The translations under genes and the position numbers were made by a program. 64,000 bases of DNA from Hawksworthiomyces lignivorus. Lineage: Eukaryota > Ascomycota > Sordariomycetes > Ophiostomatales > Ophiostomataceae. Within the stretch, counting starts at the first letter, position 1. Every line of letters begins with the position of its first letter. Positions 47,804-60,398 of the stretch are shown piece after piece. The stretch spans positions 1-64,000 of the forward strand of contig NTMA01000091.1 in the NCBI GenBank assembly GCA_002917075.1, written 5' to 3'. Under the pieces are notes generated by a model that did not search any database, was not told the DNA's origin, and saw nothing but the letters and a program-made list of their open reading frames with translations.

Positions 47804-49133
47804 TTAATCTCTACGATCACCCACGACCATGACCCGCTTGATCTGGTCAAGAATTTCTTTGAGAAAATCTTCAAAACCGATAGTAATGAAACCGTCACGA
47901 TCCTTGTCGTATTCTTTGAAAACATCGGTCATCCGTTTCAGAGTAATACATGACTGCATGAACAGATCAAATGTGATGACTCCTCTTTGGTCGCGGTCGT
48001 AGGTGTCGAAGAGAGAGTTGATAAACCTATCGGACAACCGGTATTGGAACGCGGTTAACGCGTTCTTGTACTCGTCCTTGGAAATGCTGCCGCTGTGATC
48101 GGCATCAAAGCGGTGGAAAAGCGACCGCCAGCTATCCAGAAACCGCCACAAGCCCTTGAACTCATTGAAATCGAGATTTCCGCTGTGGTTGCTATCAAAC
48201 ATGCGAACCATCATATTCACAGTGTATGCGTTGAACTTTGTCCTGTCGCTGTTGATCAGGTTGTCGGCCAGCTGCTTTTCTGTGACGTAGCCAACTCCTG
48301 TAGCAAAGAGACCCCAATTGTCAGAGCAAGACTCGATAATATGCTACTATCCGCCTTATCATTCAGCGATACTTACTATTAGTATCGAGACCGTCAAAGA
48401 GAACCCAAAGCTGATCAGTTGTGAGTTCTTCGTTCACCTGAAAGACGACTCCCGAGTGAGGGCTCTGTTGACCCGAAGATGTAGGGGGAAGGCCCGGAGA
48501 CATGGGTGCGCCGGGAGATCGACCTGGGCCCGGAGATCGAGCTGGGAGGGGAGATCGCGGTGGAGGCGCTGTGTTTGCGCCGTTCCGAGGCCCTGTTGGC
48601 AGCCCAACACGGCTGCCGCCGCCGCCGCCGCCGCCGCCGCCGTTGTAGTGGTCCCGTGGCGGTACGGCTGGTGAGAGAGGCCGATGGTCAGAGGTGCGAT
48701 ATTGAGATTCCTGTTGCCGCCTGGGTGGTTGCTGTTGGTCATAGTACTGCTGCTGGTGTTGTTGTTGGTGTTGTTGCTGATGTTGCGGTTGATGTTGCGG
48801 GCGCGGTTGCGGGCGAAAGTTCTGTTGTTGGGGTGGCGGTGACTGTTGATATGTTTGAGTTGGGGTGTGCTGCCTGTGCTGCTCATTGCCACCTCCTTTC
48901 TATTTCATTTGATGCTACTATTAGCAAACTACTCTACAACCTATAATAGCAATACCACATTCGGTTGAGTAACTCGACGTACAGGTTCAGGCTGGGGAAA
49001 TCTGTTTTGAGATTCAATGTATTAGTGCAGAGTTCTAGAGCTAGATTCAACTGGATTTTAGACATCCCCATAACAGGCCGTAAAAGACTTACTGCGGAAG
49101 CGCGTCCGGGTTGTAAGGGTTTTGGTAGGCCAT
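47804..49133 (-). CDS. Penta-EF-hand calcium-binding protein (ALG-2/Pef1-like)
   Basis: Three exons, 49133-49093, 48873-48377 and 48297-47804, giving 343 aa; introns 219 and 79 bp. PEF proteins bind Ca2+ and act as adaptors with ESCRT and COPII partners; yeast Pef1 acts in polar growth. Exon 1 encodes MAYQNPYNPDALP, a typical start, and its GTAAGT donor fits the frame only with an acceptor at CACAG/48874. A Gln/Pro/Tyr-rich tail with nine Gly from a GGC repeat precedes the five EF hands: degenerate FDGLDTNRVGYV (about 173), then FDSNHSGNLDFNEF, FDADHSGSISKDEY, YDRDQRGVITFDLF and YDKDRDGFITIGFEDFL. A competing 152-codon frame from an ATG near 48890 overlaps exon 2 but lacks EF hands and is rejected. 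The first acceptor is the weakest part of the model because its branch site is distant. Confidence 0.88.
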
Positions 49134-51078
49134 TGGGTATATGCGTAAGGTTCCGGGATGACGAAGAAGTCTCTTTCGTCCGTCTGTACTGCCTAGCTGA
49201 TCTCTTGATCGTTTCTTTTGCTATTTCCGTTTGAGCAACCGTCTTCAGAAAGGTCAGAACTTGGCGATGGTGCTGGAGAAATAGCAAGGTGAGTCGTATG
49301 TATGCGATGGCGACGGGAGTGATTCGGGAGCCCCTGTCAGATGGAAGGGGAAGACGACCGTTTCAGAGTCTGCAGCGATCGCAAAGGGGGATGCTCTAGT
49401 CGAGAAACAAGATGATAGATCGCATGCGCTGAGGCACAGAGAGACAAGCAGTGCTGGTTGATGATATATTTTTCCAGAGAATACTCTTGAAAAAGGCAGA
49501 GGTAGAAAGAAAGGAGACGAAGGCAACCTGAAAAGTAGCCAAGATCTTTTCTTTGCTCAATCAACTGCGGGCAGGCTTTCTGGAGCGCAGGAGGGGTGAC
49601 GTGGGGAAACAGCCACAGCCGACTAGGATTGGATGGCGCTAAAGGCAAGGGACTAACTACTGCGTACGAGTTATATGTCTGGTTTGTAGATGAGCCGCTT
49701 GCGTCTGCCTTCAGGCCGTAGGCTTTAATAGGGATGTCATTTTCGCATTGCTTATCGCATTAAGCTGGCCAGTTTTGGCGCTACGACAAACAAGGGGCAA
49801 TCATTCGACAACTAATTAGCGAAGCACAAGGCTCATGCGGTAGGGCTGTCCGCTCTACATTTTGGTGGTGGCTCTGCAGGCTGAAATTTTTTGGGAGGGG
49901 GATGTGATCGGGAACAGAGGCAGTGTTGCTCGGTGTGTTCCCATTAACAAGATTGAATTGGTGGTCGTAGAAAGTTGCCAGAAACTTTCCCACGCCTTCC
50001 TATGACTGCCTTGTGTGCCGTCTCCTTAGGAAAGGACAGGAGGTGTTTACTGGCAGCATGTCTAGCGCAGTTATGTTGTTCATGCCCGAAGGCTTGCCTT
50101 AGCTCTGGGAAAAGAGAGAAAGAATGCTTGTGGAAACTGATAGTATCTATAACTCTGACGACTCTCAACTGGTACTATAACCTTCACACAGTTTCTGCAA
50201 ATTTAAATCTCAAGATCTACCTCGTATTTCCTCCCATGCCATTCTTTAACACCAGGTAGCACATTGCAGCTCTCTGTGAGAGAATGTATCTTATATTTCG
50301 ATGTCATTCTCCGGAGCAGTTTCTCTCGATACTTCTTCTGACTCCGCAAGCGTTTTTTTTCTGGTTCCGTCTTGGCGCAAGGTACGCACCTGGATCGACG
50401 GGAACAACACACATCTCAGAGAAAACCTTGCCTTGCCAGATTCTTCCCTGCCCTTCCTGAGGCTGACCTGCTTCGCAGCATCTGAGCTGGCCTAGCCAAC
50501 AGCTCCTGGCCAACAGTTCCAGGCTGTCGCTTCTCTCGCCGTGTTGGGTCGGGCCACTGTATTTGTGGGTGGGTTCCCTTCCCGATCCCCTGCTTTCTCC
50601 CTTGGCTTGCGTGATTGTTGGTTGGTCTCGGTTTGTAATAGCTCCCTAAAAAGAAGGGAACTAGCCGCCGAAGCCGGCTGCTATAACTAAGCAGGGCATC
50701 GCTGTGAGCGACCGTAAATGCCATCGCCGTAATAACCGCCAGAGACGAAAAAGCCAGTTCATGGGCACTTTTGCTTCTCTTTCCTCTTCTCATCAACTTC
50801 TTGTGTGGAGCCCGTCAATTCCTCCTTCAACTCCTCCTCTCTTTTGCTGCTCTTATTGCTCTGTCTATCCACCCAATATCACATTCAGGAAAGCTCAGCC
50901 GCTTGAGGGCCCCCCGTCTAACTAACCCGATCATCCCGCCTTCAGACAAACTTACCAAATCCAAACAAATCCTTGCATGAACCTGAGCTTCTATAAAAAG
51001 ATCAGCTCTCCCCCTTCCGTCTGATTGTAGATTCTAGAGTCGCAATTCCCTTTCTGGTTTTGGTTGCATTGCTGTCAA
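49134..51078. promoter_or_regulatory. Divergent promoter, PEF gene / ChaC gene
   Basis: 1.9 kb between head-to-head genes without a recognisable coding sequence. The last 350 bp before 51079 are C/T-rich on the plus strand. Confidence 0.45.
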
Positions 51079-52375
51079 ATGACCAGCGACGAAGCACCGC
51101 CTTCTGACGTCCCTGACGGCGTTGTCGGCAATGCTATCGCAGCAGCAACTGTTGCCTCGGGCGAATTCTGGATATTTGGTTATGCGTGGGTTTTTGCAAG
51201 CCGCTTCTTGTCCTTCTCATTTTCACATTTCCCTTCTCTCATTCTAAATTTGGCCTGCTTATTTTTGCCCCCCCCCCCCCCCCGCTTCCCCCCCGGATCT
51301 GCTTGGAGAATGGGTTGGACTAGAGGCGTTTCAGGCTGTTTTCTTCCTGCTGGCCTAGCACGACAGGGCCTGGACGTAGACCCTGTTGTTTTCCCTCTCG
51401 CCTGAACTCCTTGGAGATTTCAGCTCACCCTCACTCGTCGATAGCAGTCGTCCTAACATCTCTTTGTAGGAGTCTGATATGGAAACCACCTCCACATTTC
51501 GGTAGTCCTCCCCTTCATTTTTCTTTTCTCGATGCCAAATACCACACTGGCCTTGTTTGGGGGAGGGAGATTATAACGTTTCTCGACAAAGCTCTTATCG
51601 CTGACACGAGAATTTTGCACAGACCGAAGAGTACCCGGATGGGTAACAGGTTATGTGCGCAGGTTTTGGCAGGCAAGTGCTCCGTCTCACCGCCAGGTTA
51701 TGCCTTATCAATTGGTCTTGCCGTCGCTAACTTCTTCTCTAGGCCAGGTGAGCATATTTAGGTCTCCTAATCTGACCTGCTATTGTTCGTTAATGGCACC
51801 TTAGATGGGCCGAGACACCGGCGAGAAGGGCTTTGATCTAACAGTTGATGGTCGCACACAGTGAGGATCACAGAGGAACGCCCGAGGCCCCGGGTCGCGT
51901 AGCTACCTTGATTGAACGGTCTTTCTGGAAGAGCCTTGCCGACCATCATGACTCTGCATCTGAAAAGGTGTGGGGAGTGGCTTACCGTATAGACGCCGAA
52001 TATACTACGGACGTCAGAGAGTATCTGGATGTCCGCGAGATCAACGGATATACCATACACTACACTCCATTTTATCCGGCCGATGGCTCAGCCTCTTTTC
52101 GCACAATGGTATATATTGGTACACCCGACAATGCCCAATTTACCGGCCCGCAGGACGTCCAAGCTCTGGCCGAGCATATCTTCCGGTCAACGGGCCCAAG
52201 CGGTCCGAATAGGGATTATCTCTGGGGTCTGGAAGCAGCCCTAGATGATCTGAGTCCGGAGAGTGGGGACGAGCACGTCACGGATTTATCAAACCGTGTT
52301 CGGGCTATCAATGAGAGGGTTCTGCGGCAGAATGGCGAAGTAGGGACAGGTGGAGACGCAGCTAGGAAAACATGA
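51079..52375 (+). CDS. ChaC-type glutathione-specific gamma-glutamylcyclotransferase
   Basis: Five exons, 51079-51185, 51470-51501, 51623-51672, 51743-51747 and 51862-52375; 235 aa. ChaC/Gcg1 enzymes cleave cytosolic glutathione to 5-oxoproline and Cys-Gly. Motifs: FGYASLIWKPPPHF (33-46), RRVPGWVTGYVRRFWQ, ASEDHRGTPEAPGRV, EKVWGVAYRI and YLDVREINGY with the likely catalytic Glu124. To obtain the conserved run FWQ-A-S-EDHRG the third exon must end at an AG|GCAAGT donor (GC-AG intron, 70 bp, with GCTAAC branch), followed by a 5-nt exon GCCAG and a 114-bp intron whose CTAAC branch is close to its CACAG end. No other splice choice I tried keeps both frame and motif. Oddity: the usual YGSL substrate-binding motif reads YASL, from a codon split by intron 1. 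Confidence 0.88.
51268..51283 (+). repeat. C16 homopolymer
   Basis: Sixteen C in a row within intron 1 of the ChaC gene. Confidence 0.9.
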
Positions 52376-53441
52376 GCGGGAAGGGTCAAGATTCCCTCCA
52401 GTGTGACAAGAACAAAACAGCAAACAACATCATGCGTGCGCCTCCTCCTGTTATCAGTCATCAACTCATCACGAGTTCGAAAGAGTCAGCAGCGTAGTTG
52501 AGCAATTGGAGATCCATGATATCTCCTGAGAGAGAACAACAAGAAACTCATGACGTGGCAAAAACAGTTTTTTTTTTCTCATTCATCTCGCTTTTGTTCT
52601 CGTTTCCATTCCTCAGCATCTCTCCAGCAATATTTTTTTCCTTATCGCTGTCTATCAATTTGATGCCTCTTCCTGTAATAATCTCTTTCCATTCATTCTC
52701 GTCATGGGGTCTCTTGTGACAAGAAGTTTGCAGTCCAGCGCTGGACCGGTTCCCACAACGGTGTATGTTGACGAGATTCACAGACAGAACTTCTGTCTCC
52801 CTCTAACCCAGTCCCTCCCCTTTTCTCTATCCAGTCTCCTTTTGCCCCATTTTCCCCGTAGATCTCATACAAAACATCTCTCCTTTGTATTTTGATTTGG
52901 ACTGCACCGAAAGCCAAAATGCGCGACGATTCTTTCTTCTTTTTCTGTTGAAAAACAAAACAATTGCAGCGGACCGTGAAATAAAAACGAGAAGAAGCAA
53001 AAAAGCAGCACGAACCGAGGGCAAAGACAAAACATAGCAGCGACGTACGAATCAAAAAAAGATAACACAACATGGGAGGATTTTGAAGGAAGAGGACGTT
53101 TTGATAGTCGAGAGAGCCGCTTGAAAATGAGAAAGAGCGCTTCCTAACCTGAAGGAATAGGGTATCATGCAAATCGACCGAAGCGAGCAACGGCCACCCG
53201 TGATCGTACAATCGTCGTCTAGTTAGTGGGTAATGACGACGTAACATTCAAGAAAGCAACGAGGTCGAAGAGACAAGGTCGGTCCAGTTTCCAACTTTCT
53301 TGAAAACAAGCCATTTCTTATTTTTTTTCTCAAATCCTTGAGTTGCAGAAGGTGGTTTCTCTGGTTTCTCCTCGAGTTCGGGGGCAGGGGAAGAAAAGTT
53401 GCTTCCCCATCACACCTCTCCACGAATACGGCGAACAGCAT
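52376..53441. other. Convergent 3' region
   Basis: 1.1 kb between the stops of the ChaC (+) and RRM (-) genes. C/T-rich plus strand near 52560-52880; no supportable gene. Confidence 0.45.
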
Positions 53442-54585
53442 CTAATAGCCTTGCCCTCCTGGGGGAGGTGGCTGTTGTTGCTGCTGCTGCTGTTGCTGAG
53501 ACGGAGGCTGCTGGCCTGTCGGAATCTGCTGCTGCATGTCTGCGTATCCGTATACAGGTTGTCCCCACCCTGCGTATATTGTCAGGTTCTTCCTTACTTT
53601 GAATTTTGATTTCCTCGTTGCCTTGTCTTATTGTGTCGAGGTATTTCCCCGTCTTTAGCTCGTTTTCCTTACTTCCCCAATCACACTTCGCTGCGTTTAT
53701 GTTCTGTCACGCCCGTCGCACGGGTCTGCCTTCCACTTTTACCACTCATCATATTCAAAAAATCATACCTTGAGAGGGCTGTGCGCCATACTGAGGCACC
53801 TGCTGTTGGTAGCCTCCACGGCCGTATGGCTGGGCGTACATGGACGGGCCCGGCATGGGGTATGCCTGAGGGGGGGCGCCGTAAGGCATCTGATGCATCT
53901 GCGGGCCGCCGACATATCCTCCACCTCTAGGGCCATAGACCCCAGCTGCACCTCGCCCAGCGAAACCTCCTCTTGGACCAGCGTCCGATGCTCTGTCCAC
54001 GCGGATCGTCCGTCCGTCGAATCTAAAGGACAAGCAGAAAACAAGGCAGGCACACGTTAGGACAGATTCGTTGCGTTGATATGGCGAAGCAAAAACATGA
54101 TCCTATCTCTCTCACTCAACGTTGTTCATCGCCGTAATCGCCTTCTGAGCATCGGCATCATTTGTGTACCGGACAAAACCGAAACCTCGACTGCGACCAG
54201 TGTCTCGATCTTTAACAACCACCTAATATAAGGCGCAGAGGCGGTGCAGATGATAAACAGGGTTAGAACACCAAAAACCCTTAGAATTTTCTTCCTCTGT
54301 TACTTTTCTTTCGCCATGACCATTCTTCTCTCGATCTCTTTTACTGGGAGTTCTTGACGGAAAAGGTATGAAGCCACATATGGGAGAGGGCTGAAAAGCG
54401 AAGGGTTTTACATACTGCTTCTTCTACCACACCATACTCTTCAAATTTTTGTCGCAGCGTGGCCTCTTCTGTATGCCATGCGAGGCCTCTGCATAGCACA
54501 TTGTTAGCAGAAGGTACGACAAGGAACAGCTCCATAGAAAGCTCTATTCTGCTGCTTTTCCCTACCCAATAAATAGTTTCGCCAT
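53442..54585 (-). CDS. Glycine-rich RRM RNA-binding protein
   Basis: Five exons, 54585-54566, 54488-54416, 54222-54116, 54022-53769 and 53569-53442; 193 aa; introns of 77, 193, 93 and 199 bp. One N-terminal RRM (about 2-78): RNP2 is KLFIGGL, then [23 protein letters not shown]1 is RGFGFVRY (about 43-50), followed by [20 protein letters not shown] and RVDRA. The rest is Gly/Arg/Tyr/Pro-rich ([19 protein letters not shown]) and ends in a Gln run and PPPPGGQGY. This is the organisation of class-IV glycine-rich RNA-binding proteins, which chaperone or regulate RNA; the specific role is unknown. The first exon encodes only MAKLFI plus two bases, and every junction falls inside a conserved RRM strand or loop, so reading frames without introns miss the domain. 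Confidence 0.92.
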
Positions 54586-57500
54586 TGTCGTCCAAGTGGA
54601 AGCTAGTGTCTTTCAAACTATTGTTAACAAAATCGCATTTATGCTCGTCTGGATGGACTAAAATAGCCAGGTGGGTGGGGAGACGACTTATACACACGTA
54701 GTCAGCGTGCTGGAAATTTGGAGATGAAGGAGAAGGAGACAGAAGCAAATGCAAGGATATGCTGAGGCAGCCCACTCGGAAGAAGACAGAAGATTTTTGG
54801 GCTTGGAAGGCCAGGAGCAGAATCATGCCTTTAAAACCGACGAGGCGCCTGTGATAGATGCAGTGTTGTTCTCTACTCTGGCAATTTGTGTGGGGAGTAC
54901 AGGTGTTTCCGGACCAGGGGGAAGGGACAATTATGAGAGATGCTGGCAATACTTTTAGTGTCAAGGGACCCTGTACTGCGGACCAAAGGCTGACGTTGCC
55001 TTGAAGGTGGAAGTCTGCTTAGCCGACGGAATACGGGACGTTTTTTTCTAGAAGGAAAGAAAATTTGTGTTGCGCGTTGGGATATTTCAGCCGGTCATCG
55101 AAATAGGGCGAAGGGAGATGAGCAGGGCACGCGAATACTATCGAGAGGCGGTAACGAAGAGGGGAGAAGAGCAAGAAGACGAAAAAGATTTTGTGTTGTT
55201 TCTGTGGCGAAATCTCAAGAGTTGATCAAAGAAGATGAAAGGAAGTGGAAAGATGTGATCAAGAACAGGAAAATCAAGAAGACATGCAATGAACATCGGC
55301 GGGGTGAGGAAGTGGTTGTTATGTATTAGATTTGGGGGGGTGAAGAAGGGCAAGGGGGGTTGGCTTTGGCTCAACCAGTTCACGGAGGTCTGTGATTGCT
55401 TCTTCTGTTTGCTCCGTGTTGGGAAGTGAAATTTACGCGAGGGAAAGAGAGAGGAAGAAAGAAGACGACTGAGCCAATGGCCTTGATGCCATTCAAGTGA
55501 AAGGCCCATAGGACGCGGGTTGATCCCGTTATCGGGAGGGGAGGGCTCATAGGAGATCGGTTTCTTGTCTCATTTTCCTTCCTCCCTTCTGCTCTCTGTG
55601 TCTTGTTTTTCATCTTTTCCTTTTTACCCATTGTCGGCCGCAGGGCCCCTTTTGGTGATACGGTTGTCGAAGGATAAAGAAACCGCGCTCAACTGAGGTC
55701 AGGGCAGCTTAATTACATGTTTCGCCCAGCATGAGTGCCGCAGCTAGGCCCACAGCCCCTTCACCCTCCACCATCTTCTTCCCCTCCAAAACAAGCATCA
55801 AACTCCATGGAGGAGATTCGGGGAGGCAGAAGCAGCAGACCCTAGCATATGACTTTCGTTGCTAAAGCTATATTCAAATACTCCTACCCACATGCGCCAT
55901 AAACTGCACGTCTCGCGCCTTGGGGCATGCCAGTGTCTAACCAGCTAGCTCCCTACATACATGTTCTTACATAGATAGATTTGACAGCCTCCTGCGGTGT
56001 GGCTGAATCCTTGAGCATTAGCGTGCGTGGGATGTGCCCTGCAATGTCTTACCTAGCTGGGCTAAAGAGCATCCTGGCTGTGTTTGCGATGACGAGGACA
56101 GGGGTTCGCGGTGTCTTGTGATGGTGACGATGCGGGGTCTCGTCCAGCCAGCTCCTCACAAAGGGAACGAGTCAGACTAATTTATGGTAGCAAGATGTAG
56201 TAGCTGTTGTGGGAATGACTGGCGTTCTGTGGCCTGTTGTTTACCACTACTCCCTGCAGCAACCTTTTTTCATTCCCCTCTGCAGGTTGCCTCTTTCGGT
56301 CCGTCATTTTCGAGTCCGTCGGTTCCTTGCGTGGTCCTCGAAGACAATCCAGGAATGGGGAGCCGTTCAGCGACCCGGATTTTGTCCTTTGCCATTTCCT
56401 GCTCTCCTCGCTCTCTTGGCAGTGTTGAGGTAAGCCTCACATACCAAGGCATAGGAGGATCATTTTGCCGGCATTGGCGAATATGCCAGACAATTATGCA
56501 GTGTTCGCTGTCTGCCTGTCTATCCAACATAATTGTCTTGTTTTGTGGGCGAGAGATCGTAGTTGTCCTTACTAAACATACTGGGGGAATAGTTGAGGGG
56601 GATAAGAAGAAGAGCCGACAAGGGGAAGGCAGGGTGACTGCCGGTTCTGTTTCCCGCTTATACCGCGCCGTCCGACGCCAATGTAGGTACGGGGGTAGGT
56701 ATCGATAAAACGGTGTTGTTGCCTCGCCTCTGGAACCTGGTGTTGATCTTTGCCAGGGTCATCGTCTGTGCAGAGGTAAGTAACAGAGATGCTTGTGCAT
56801 TAACAAAACAAAAAGCACGGCCGCAGGATTATAACGCTGCCCTTCTATTTCTCCAGCGGCATTCTGGTCGATTTAGCGGGGATGGTACACAGACGCGTGG
56901 AATGTGAACACACAGACGCTTTGTCGGTCTAGTATGATTTCGCAACTGTCGCAAATAAAATAGTTTTGGCTTCTGGAAGCTTGATCGTTTGCGGAAAGAC
57001 TTGATGCAACTGAGGAAATAGAAAGAATCCATATACAACGCAACCTAGACAGAAGAATTCGCTTGTTCCTCTTGGAGCCGAAACATGGCCAAGGTGCAAC
57101 TGATGAACGAAGTCGGTGAGAAAGGTACACGTAGATGACATGCCTTGACTGTTTGGGTTAGACACAGTAGCACCCCTGGTGCGACGGTTGATGTTGTCGG
57201 CATAACACGCTCTTTTGACGATCTCAACAGTACACGAAACTGACAAGGTATGTGCATCTGTTGCAACGGTCTGGACAGAAAGTGAAACTGCTATTCGGAG
57301 AGTTATCCGCACTCACACCGTATCCGATTATTCGAGCAGCCATCTTGTTTCCTCTCTACAATGTAATGAGTTCAGTTTAAAAAAAAAAAAAAAGCATCTG
57401 CCACCCATCTGTTTGAACCATGTACTCTGTAGCGGTGATAAGGATCGAATAAACAGGACCGAAGCAATGAAATCGTTAGTTATTTTAAACCCCTTGTTGG

Positions 57501-60398
57501 CGAGCCTGACACGAAGTGCGTGTGAAATTGTTTGTGTATTTTACAGAACACTTATAAACCGGTCCACTAATGCCCTCTGGACGCAACTGAGCCCAGTGCC
57601 CAAATGCGCCATAGACAATCGCAGCCAAGGGGTCATCGGTAAAGTCAAAGCTACCAGTTCTGATAGCTTGCAACTCATTTGCAACTCCAAACAATGAAAG
57701 ATGATGGCCTCCATGCCTAGAAAGGAGGACTGCAACTTCTTCGTTTATGACAGGCAATCTACGATGTAGTGTTTTTCAACGGCTGCGCACGTGGAGAATC
57801 ATAAATAGTCCAGAAAATTGGTGGAAATCTAACGTTTCTATTTCAGGAATCGAAAATGAAACGAGGAGAAAAGGCTGTGTGGGCGCTGCACGTCGAGAGC
57901 CTGAGAGCCACAAAACAGGTAGAAAGCGGTGTGGTTTCGAGTACCGCCTTACCTAGGTAAATGGGTTGAGGCACCAGATTTTGTCGCTGTACGATTAGAA
58001 CAGTGCTTTATAATTTCGATACAACTCTTGTTGCGCCGGGTCAGGACCACCGCATATTGACAGGGAGGTAATATTTGCTACTCGCAGTGCATGGTGCGAC
58101 TGTATCCCTGGAGGAAACCCCAACCATGAACCCTGCAGCCGATCGTAGAATTAACCGCTTTGCGATTGGGTGCACAGAGTGGTAGGGGAATAAGAAGAAA
58201 ACAAATATGAAGTAATACTTGGAGCAGACTCTCGTATTGGTGAGTTTCTTGTGACACGCATATTAGTGTAAAAGAACAGCATATACGAGCCTAGACCAGT
58301 TCTTCCTGTACCTTCTGGCTTTCGAAACACGATCGACGTCGATGCGTTGACGCTGACATGATGAGGTGGAGCCCCAATCTTTCAACCTTTGGGACGGGGG
58401 CTTAGAAAACTAGAAGAAGCGGGTTTGGTTGAAACTTGACAAATATTGATATACCTCCGAACATGACCCATGGGAAGATGAAGAAAGCCATAGGACAGAA
58501 GGAGGTGCAGATTGGGTCAACCAGTCTCGACAAAGCAGGTCCCGCCTTTGGATATGACGGGAAGTCTGAGTTTGCAGTTTCGACCCTTAATATGCGTTAA
58601 AGTACTTTGCGCTTTCTGGAGCGAATATGGCAAGCTCAAGATTCATTTCTACAGAAGAGCCTCACGATTGCAAGGTCTGGCTGCTTCCCCTGTCTCATAC
58701 ACCTGTGTACCACGCCATATTTTGACCCAAGGGTACCTCCCAAGAATCGCCACGTTTCGTGCCGTCTGCTGGTAATGAAAGTAGAGACTCAGTTTCACCT
58801 AAACTTGCCACAATCTATCCAAGTGACTCTCATGGAAACGAATGTTTGTTTGTAGTGGCACTCGCTGAGGTCCTGCTTGACGTGGCTGTCAAAAGCGTTT
58901 GTCAAAAGTATTTGGCATTTTTGCAACGTTTGGCAGCGTCTTCTTGCCTATTCTGTCCCACCATTTTTGATAAATCGGAGGGTTTGTTCCAGGACAAGTG
59001 GTGGAAGGGATTCCAGGGGTCCCCAAGGCAATACAGAACCAATAAACAGAGTGTGCGAATAAAACAGTCAATGAAGTTGTGCTGTAGCCTCTGTCAACAT
59101 TTAGTGGACCACATGATTATGTATGCCGGTTGAATCAACACAGCCGTGCGCCAGTCTCTTGTCGCTTAGTTGCAGCTAACCAGCCATCGATTATTGCGGT
59201 CGTAAAAGCAAACAATTAATGGGAAAAAAAGAAGCTAGAAGAGGCACGGCACGCTTGCCATGTGGAGGGCGGCAGAGATTGGTAGTGGAAAGGCCTGTTG
59301 AGTGCGGAGGCGGGAAGACAAGGACAGGCAGGGCTGGCCGGGCTGGTCTTTTTGTACCAGCAGACCAAATATAATGCAACTTATCCTCTGGAGAATAAAC
59401 ATCAAGACGCGGCAGCGGGAAGAGTTGACTTGCGTCAGAGTGTCAGGATCCACAGATTGCCCAAGTGTGGATGGGCATAACCGAGTGAGATCGCACCGTG
59501 CATTAGTGAAAGCAACGGCATACTCTTCGGCTGAGCAAGGTGGGAAGCCGAAACGGTAAGAAGAGACAGAAGTCGATATTCGTTTGATGTTTAGAGATAG
59601 TAGTAGAGACGAGGGAGGCTAGGTCGAGGTGAACAAGAGGCCAGATGAAGAAAAAGGGAATGAGAAGACGAAGACTACCAGGGGGTGAGAGCCAGAAAAT
59701 GAAATATCAAGGGCGGCGCCATGCCAAATAGATGTTGTTGCCCCGATTGATCTCCTCAACCACACGGCTGCTCTTGCCTTACGCAGTCGCTAAACATCCT
59801 ATCTCGCTCCTTCCTCCTTCCCGTTTCGCTTTTACGACTCTTTCTTCAAAAGTATCTTACAGTCACCCTATTTCATACTTGTCTTATTTATTGGGAACAA
59901 GGGGAAACGTAATCCACGTGCTTGCGGTTTGCCGCTTTTTTATTTTTGGATACAAGGAGAACGGCCGGTGCTGCGAGCGTTTCTCCGTTCCGAGTTCACA
60001 ACCTAATACTGCATTTTGCGTCTCAATATTACCGAAACTTTTCGAGTCTCTGATATTCAGATCTCGTTCATGTTTGGTGTTTTCTGCATCCATCTCCCAT
60101 TTAACTAGAAACAGTTCATTGGTAAGCCTTCCCCTTCCGAACCCCTACATATATGCACTCAGAAGCGGATCTCATGGATATTTTCCGATGTAAATCGTTT
60201 TCAGCTAAGAGCATGACCAATTGCAGCTCGTAGCGGCTTCTGTTTCTAATCTTGCCATCATCACATATAACCCGAAAGCCTATTCGGCAAAAGTGCCGCA
60301 GTAAGCCCGAGGCCATTATTCGAAGCCAACGAGGCAAAAGAAAAGAAGCTGAATATTCGGGAGAGGCGTGCCGGTTTGAAGATATGCAAAGAATGGAA
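54586..60398. other. Gene-poor DNA; leader of the RRM gene, rest unassigned
   Basis: 5.8 kb in which I can support no gene. 54600-55680 is purine-rich on the plus strand, consistent with a pyrimidine-rich leader of the minus-strand RRM gene. Several stretches between 56270 and 59070 on the minus strand stay open and look weakly protein-like (57757-57485 with TDDPLAAIVYGAFGHWAQL, for example), but two frames are open at once there and nothing is recognisable. A 45-codon ORF lies at 58463-58600 (+). 59700-60100 is C/T-rich on the plus strand without a following gene. Confidence 0.35.

Noticed and set aside
48434..48892. 152-codon frame starting at an ATG inside PEF exon 2
   Set aside because: It is a different frame of the Gln/Pro-rich exon; the EF-hand frame needs the upstream exon at 49133 instead.
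51743..51861. Alternative ChaC acceptor at AACAG/51844
   Set aside because: It keeps frame with the GC donor but replaces the conserved Ala before SEDHRG by LMVAH and ignores the branch site lying just upstream of CACAG/51861.
57485..57757. Protein-like 90-codon minus-strand frame
   Set aside because: A second frame is open over the same bases, neighbours are full of stops and no family is recognisable.
58463..58600. 45-codon plus-strand ORF (MTHGKMKKAIGQKE...)
   Set aside because: Well composed but short, isolated and without homology that I know; below the level needed for a gene call.
59732..60193. 153-codon plus-strand open frame in C/T-rich DNA
   Set aside because: Ser/Leu/Pro/Phe-rich as any frame in a pyrimidine tract; no domain.
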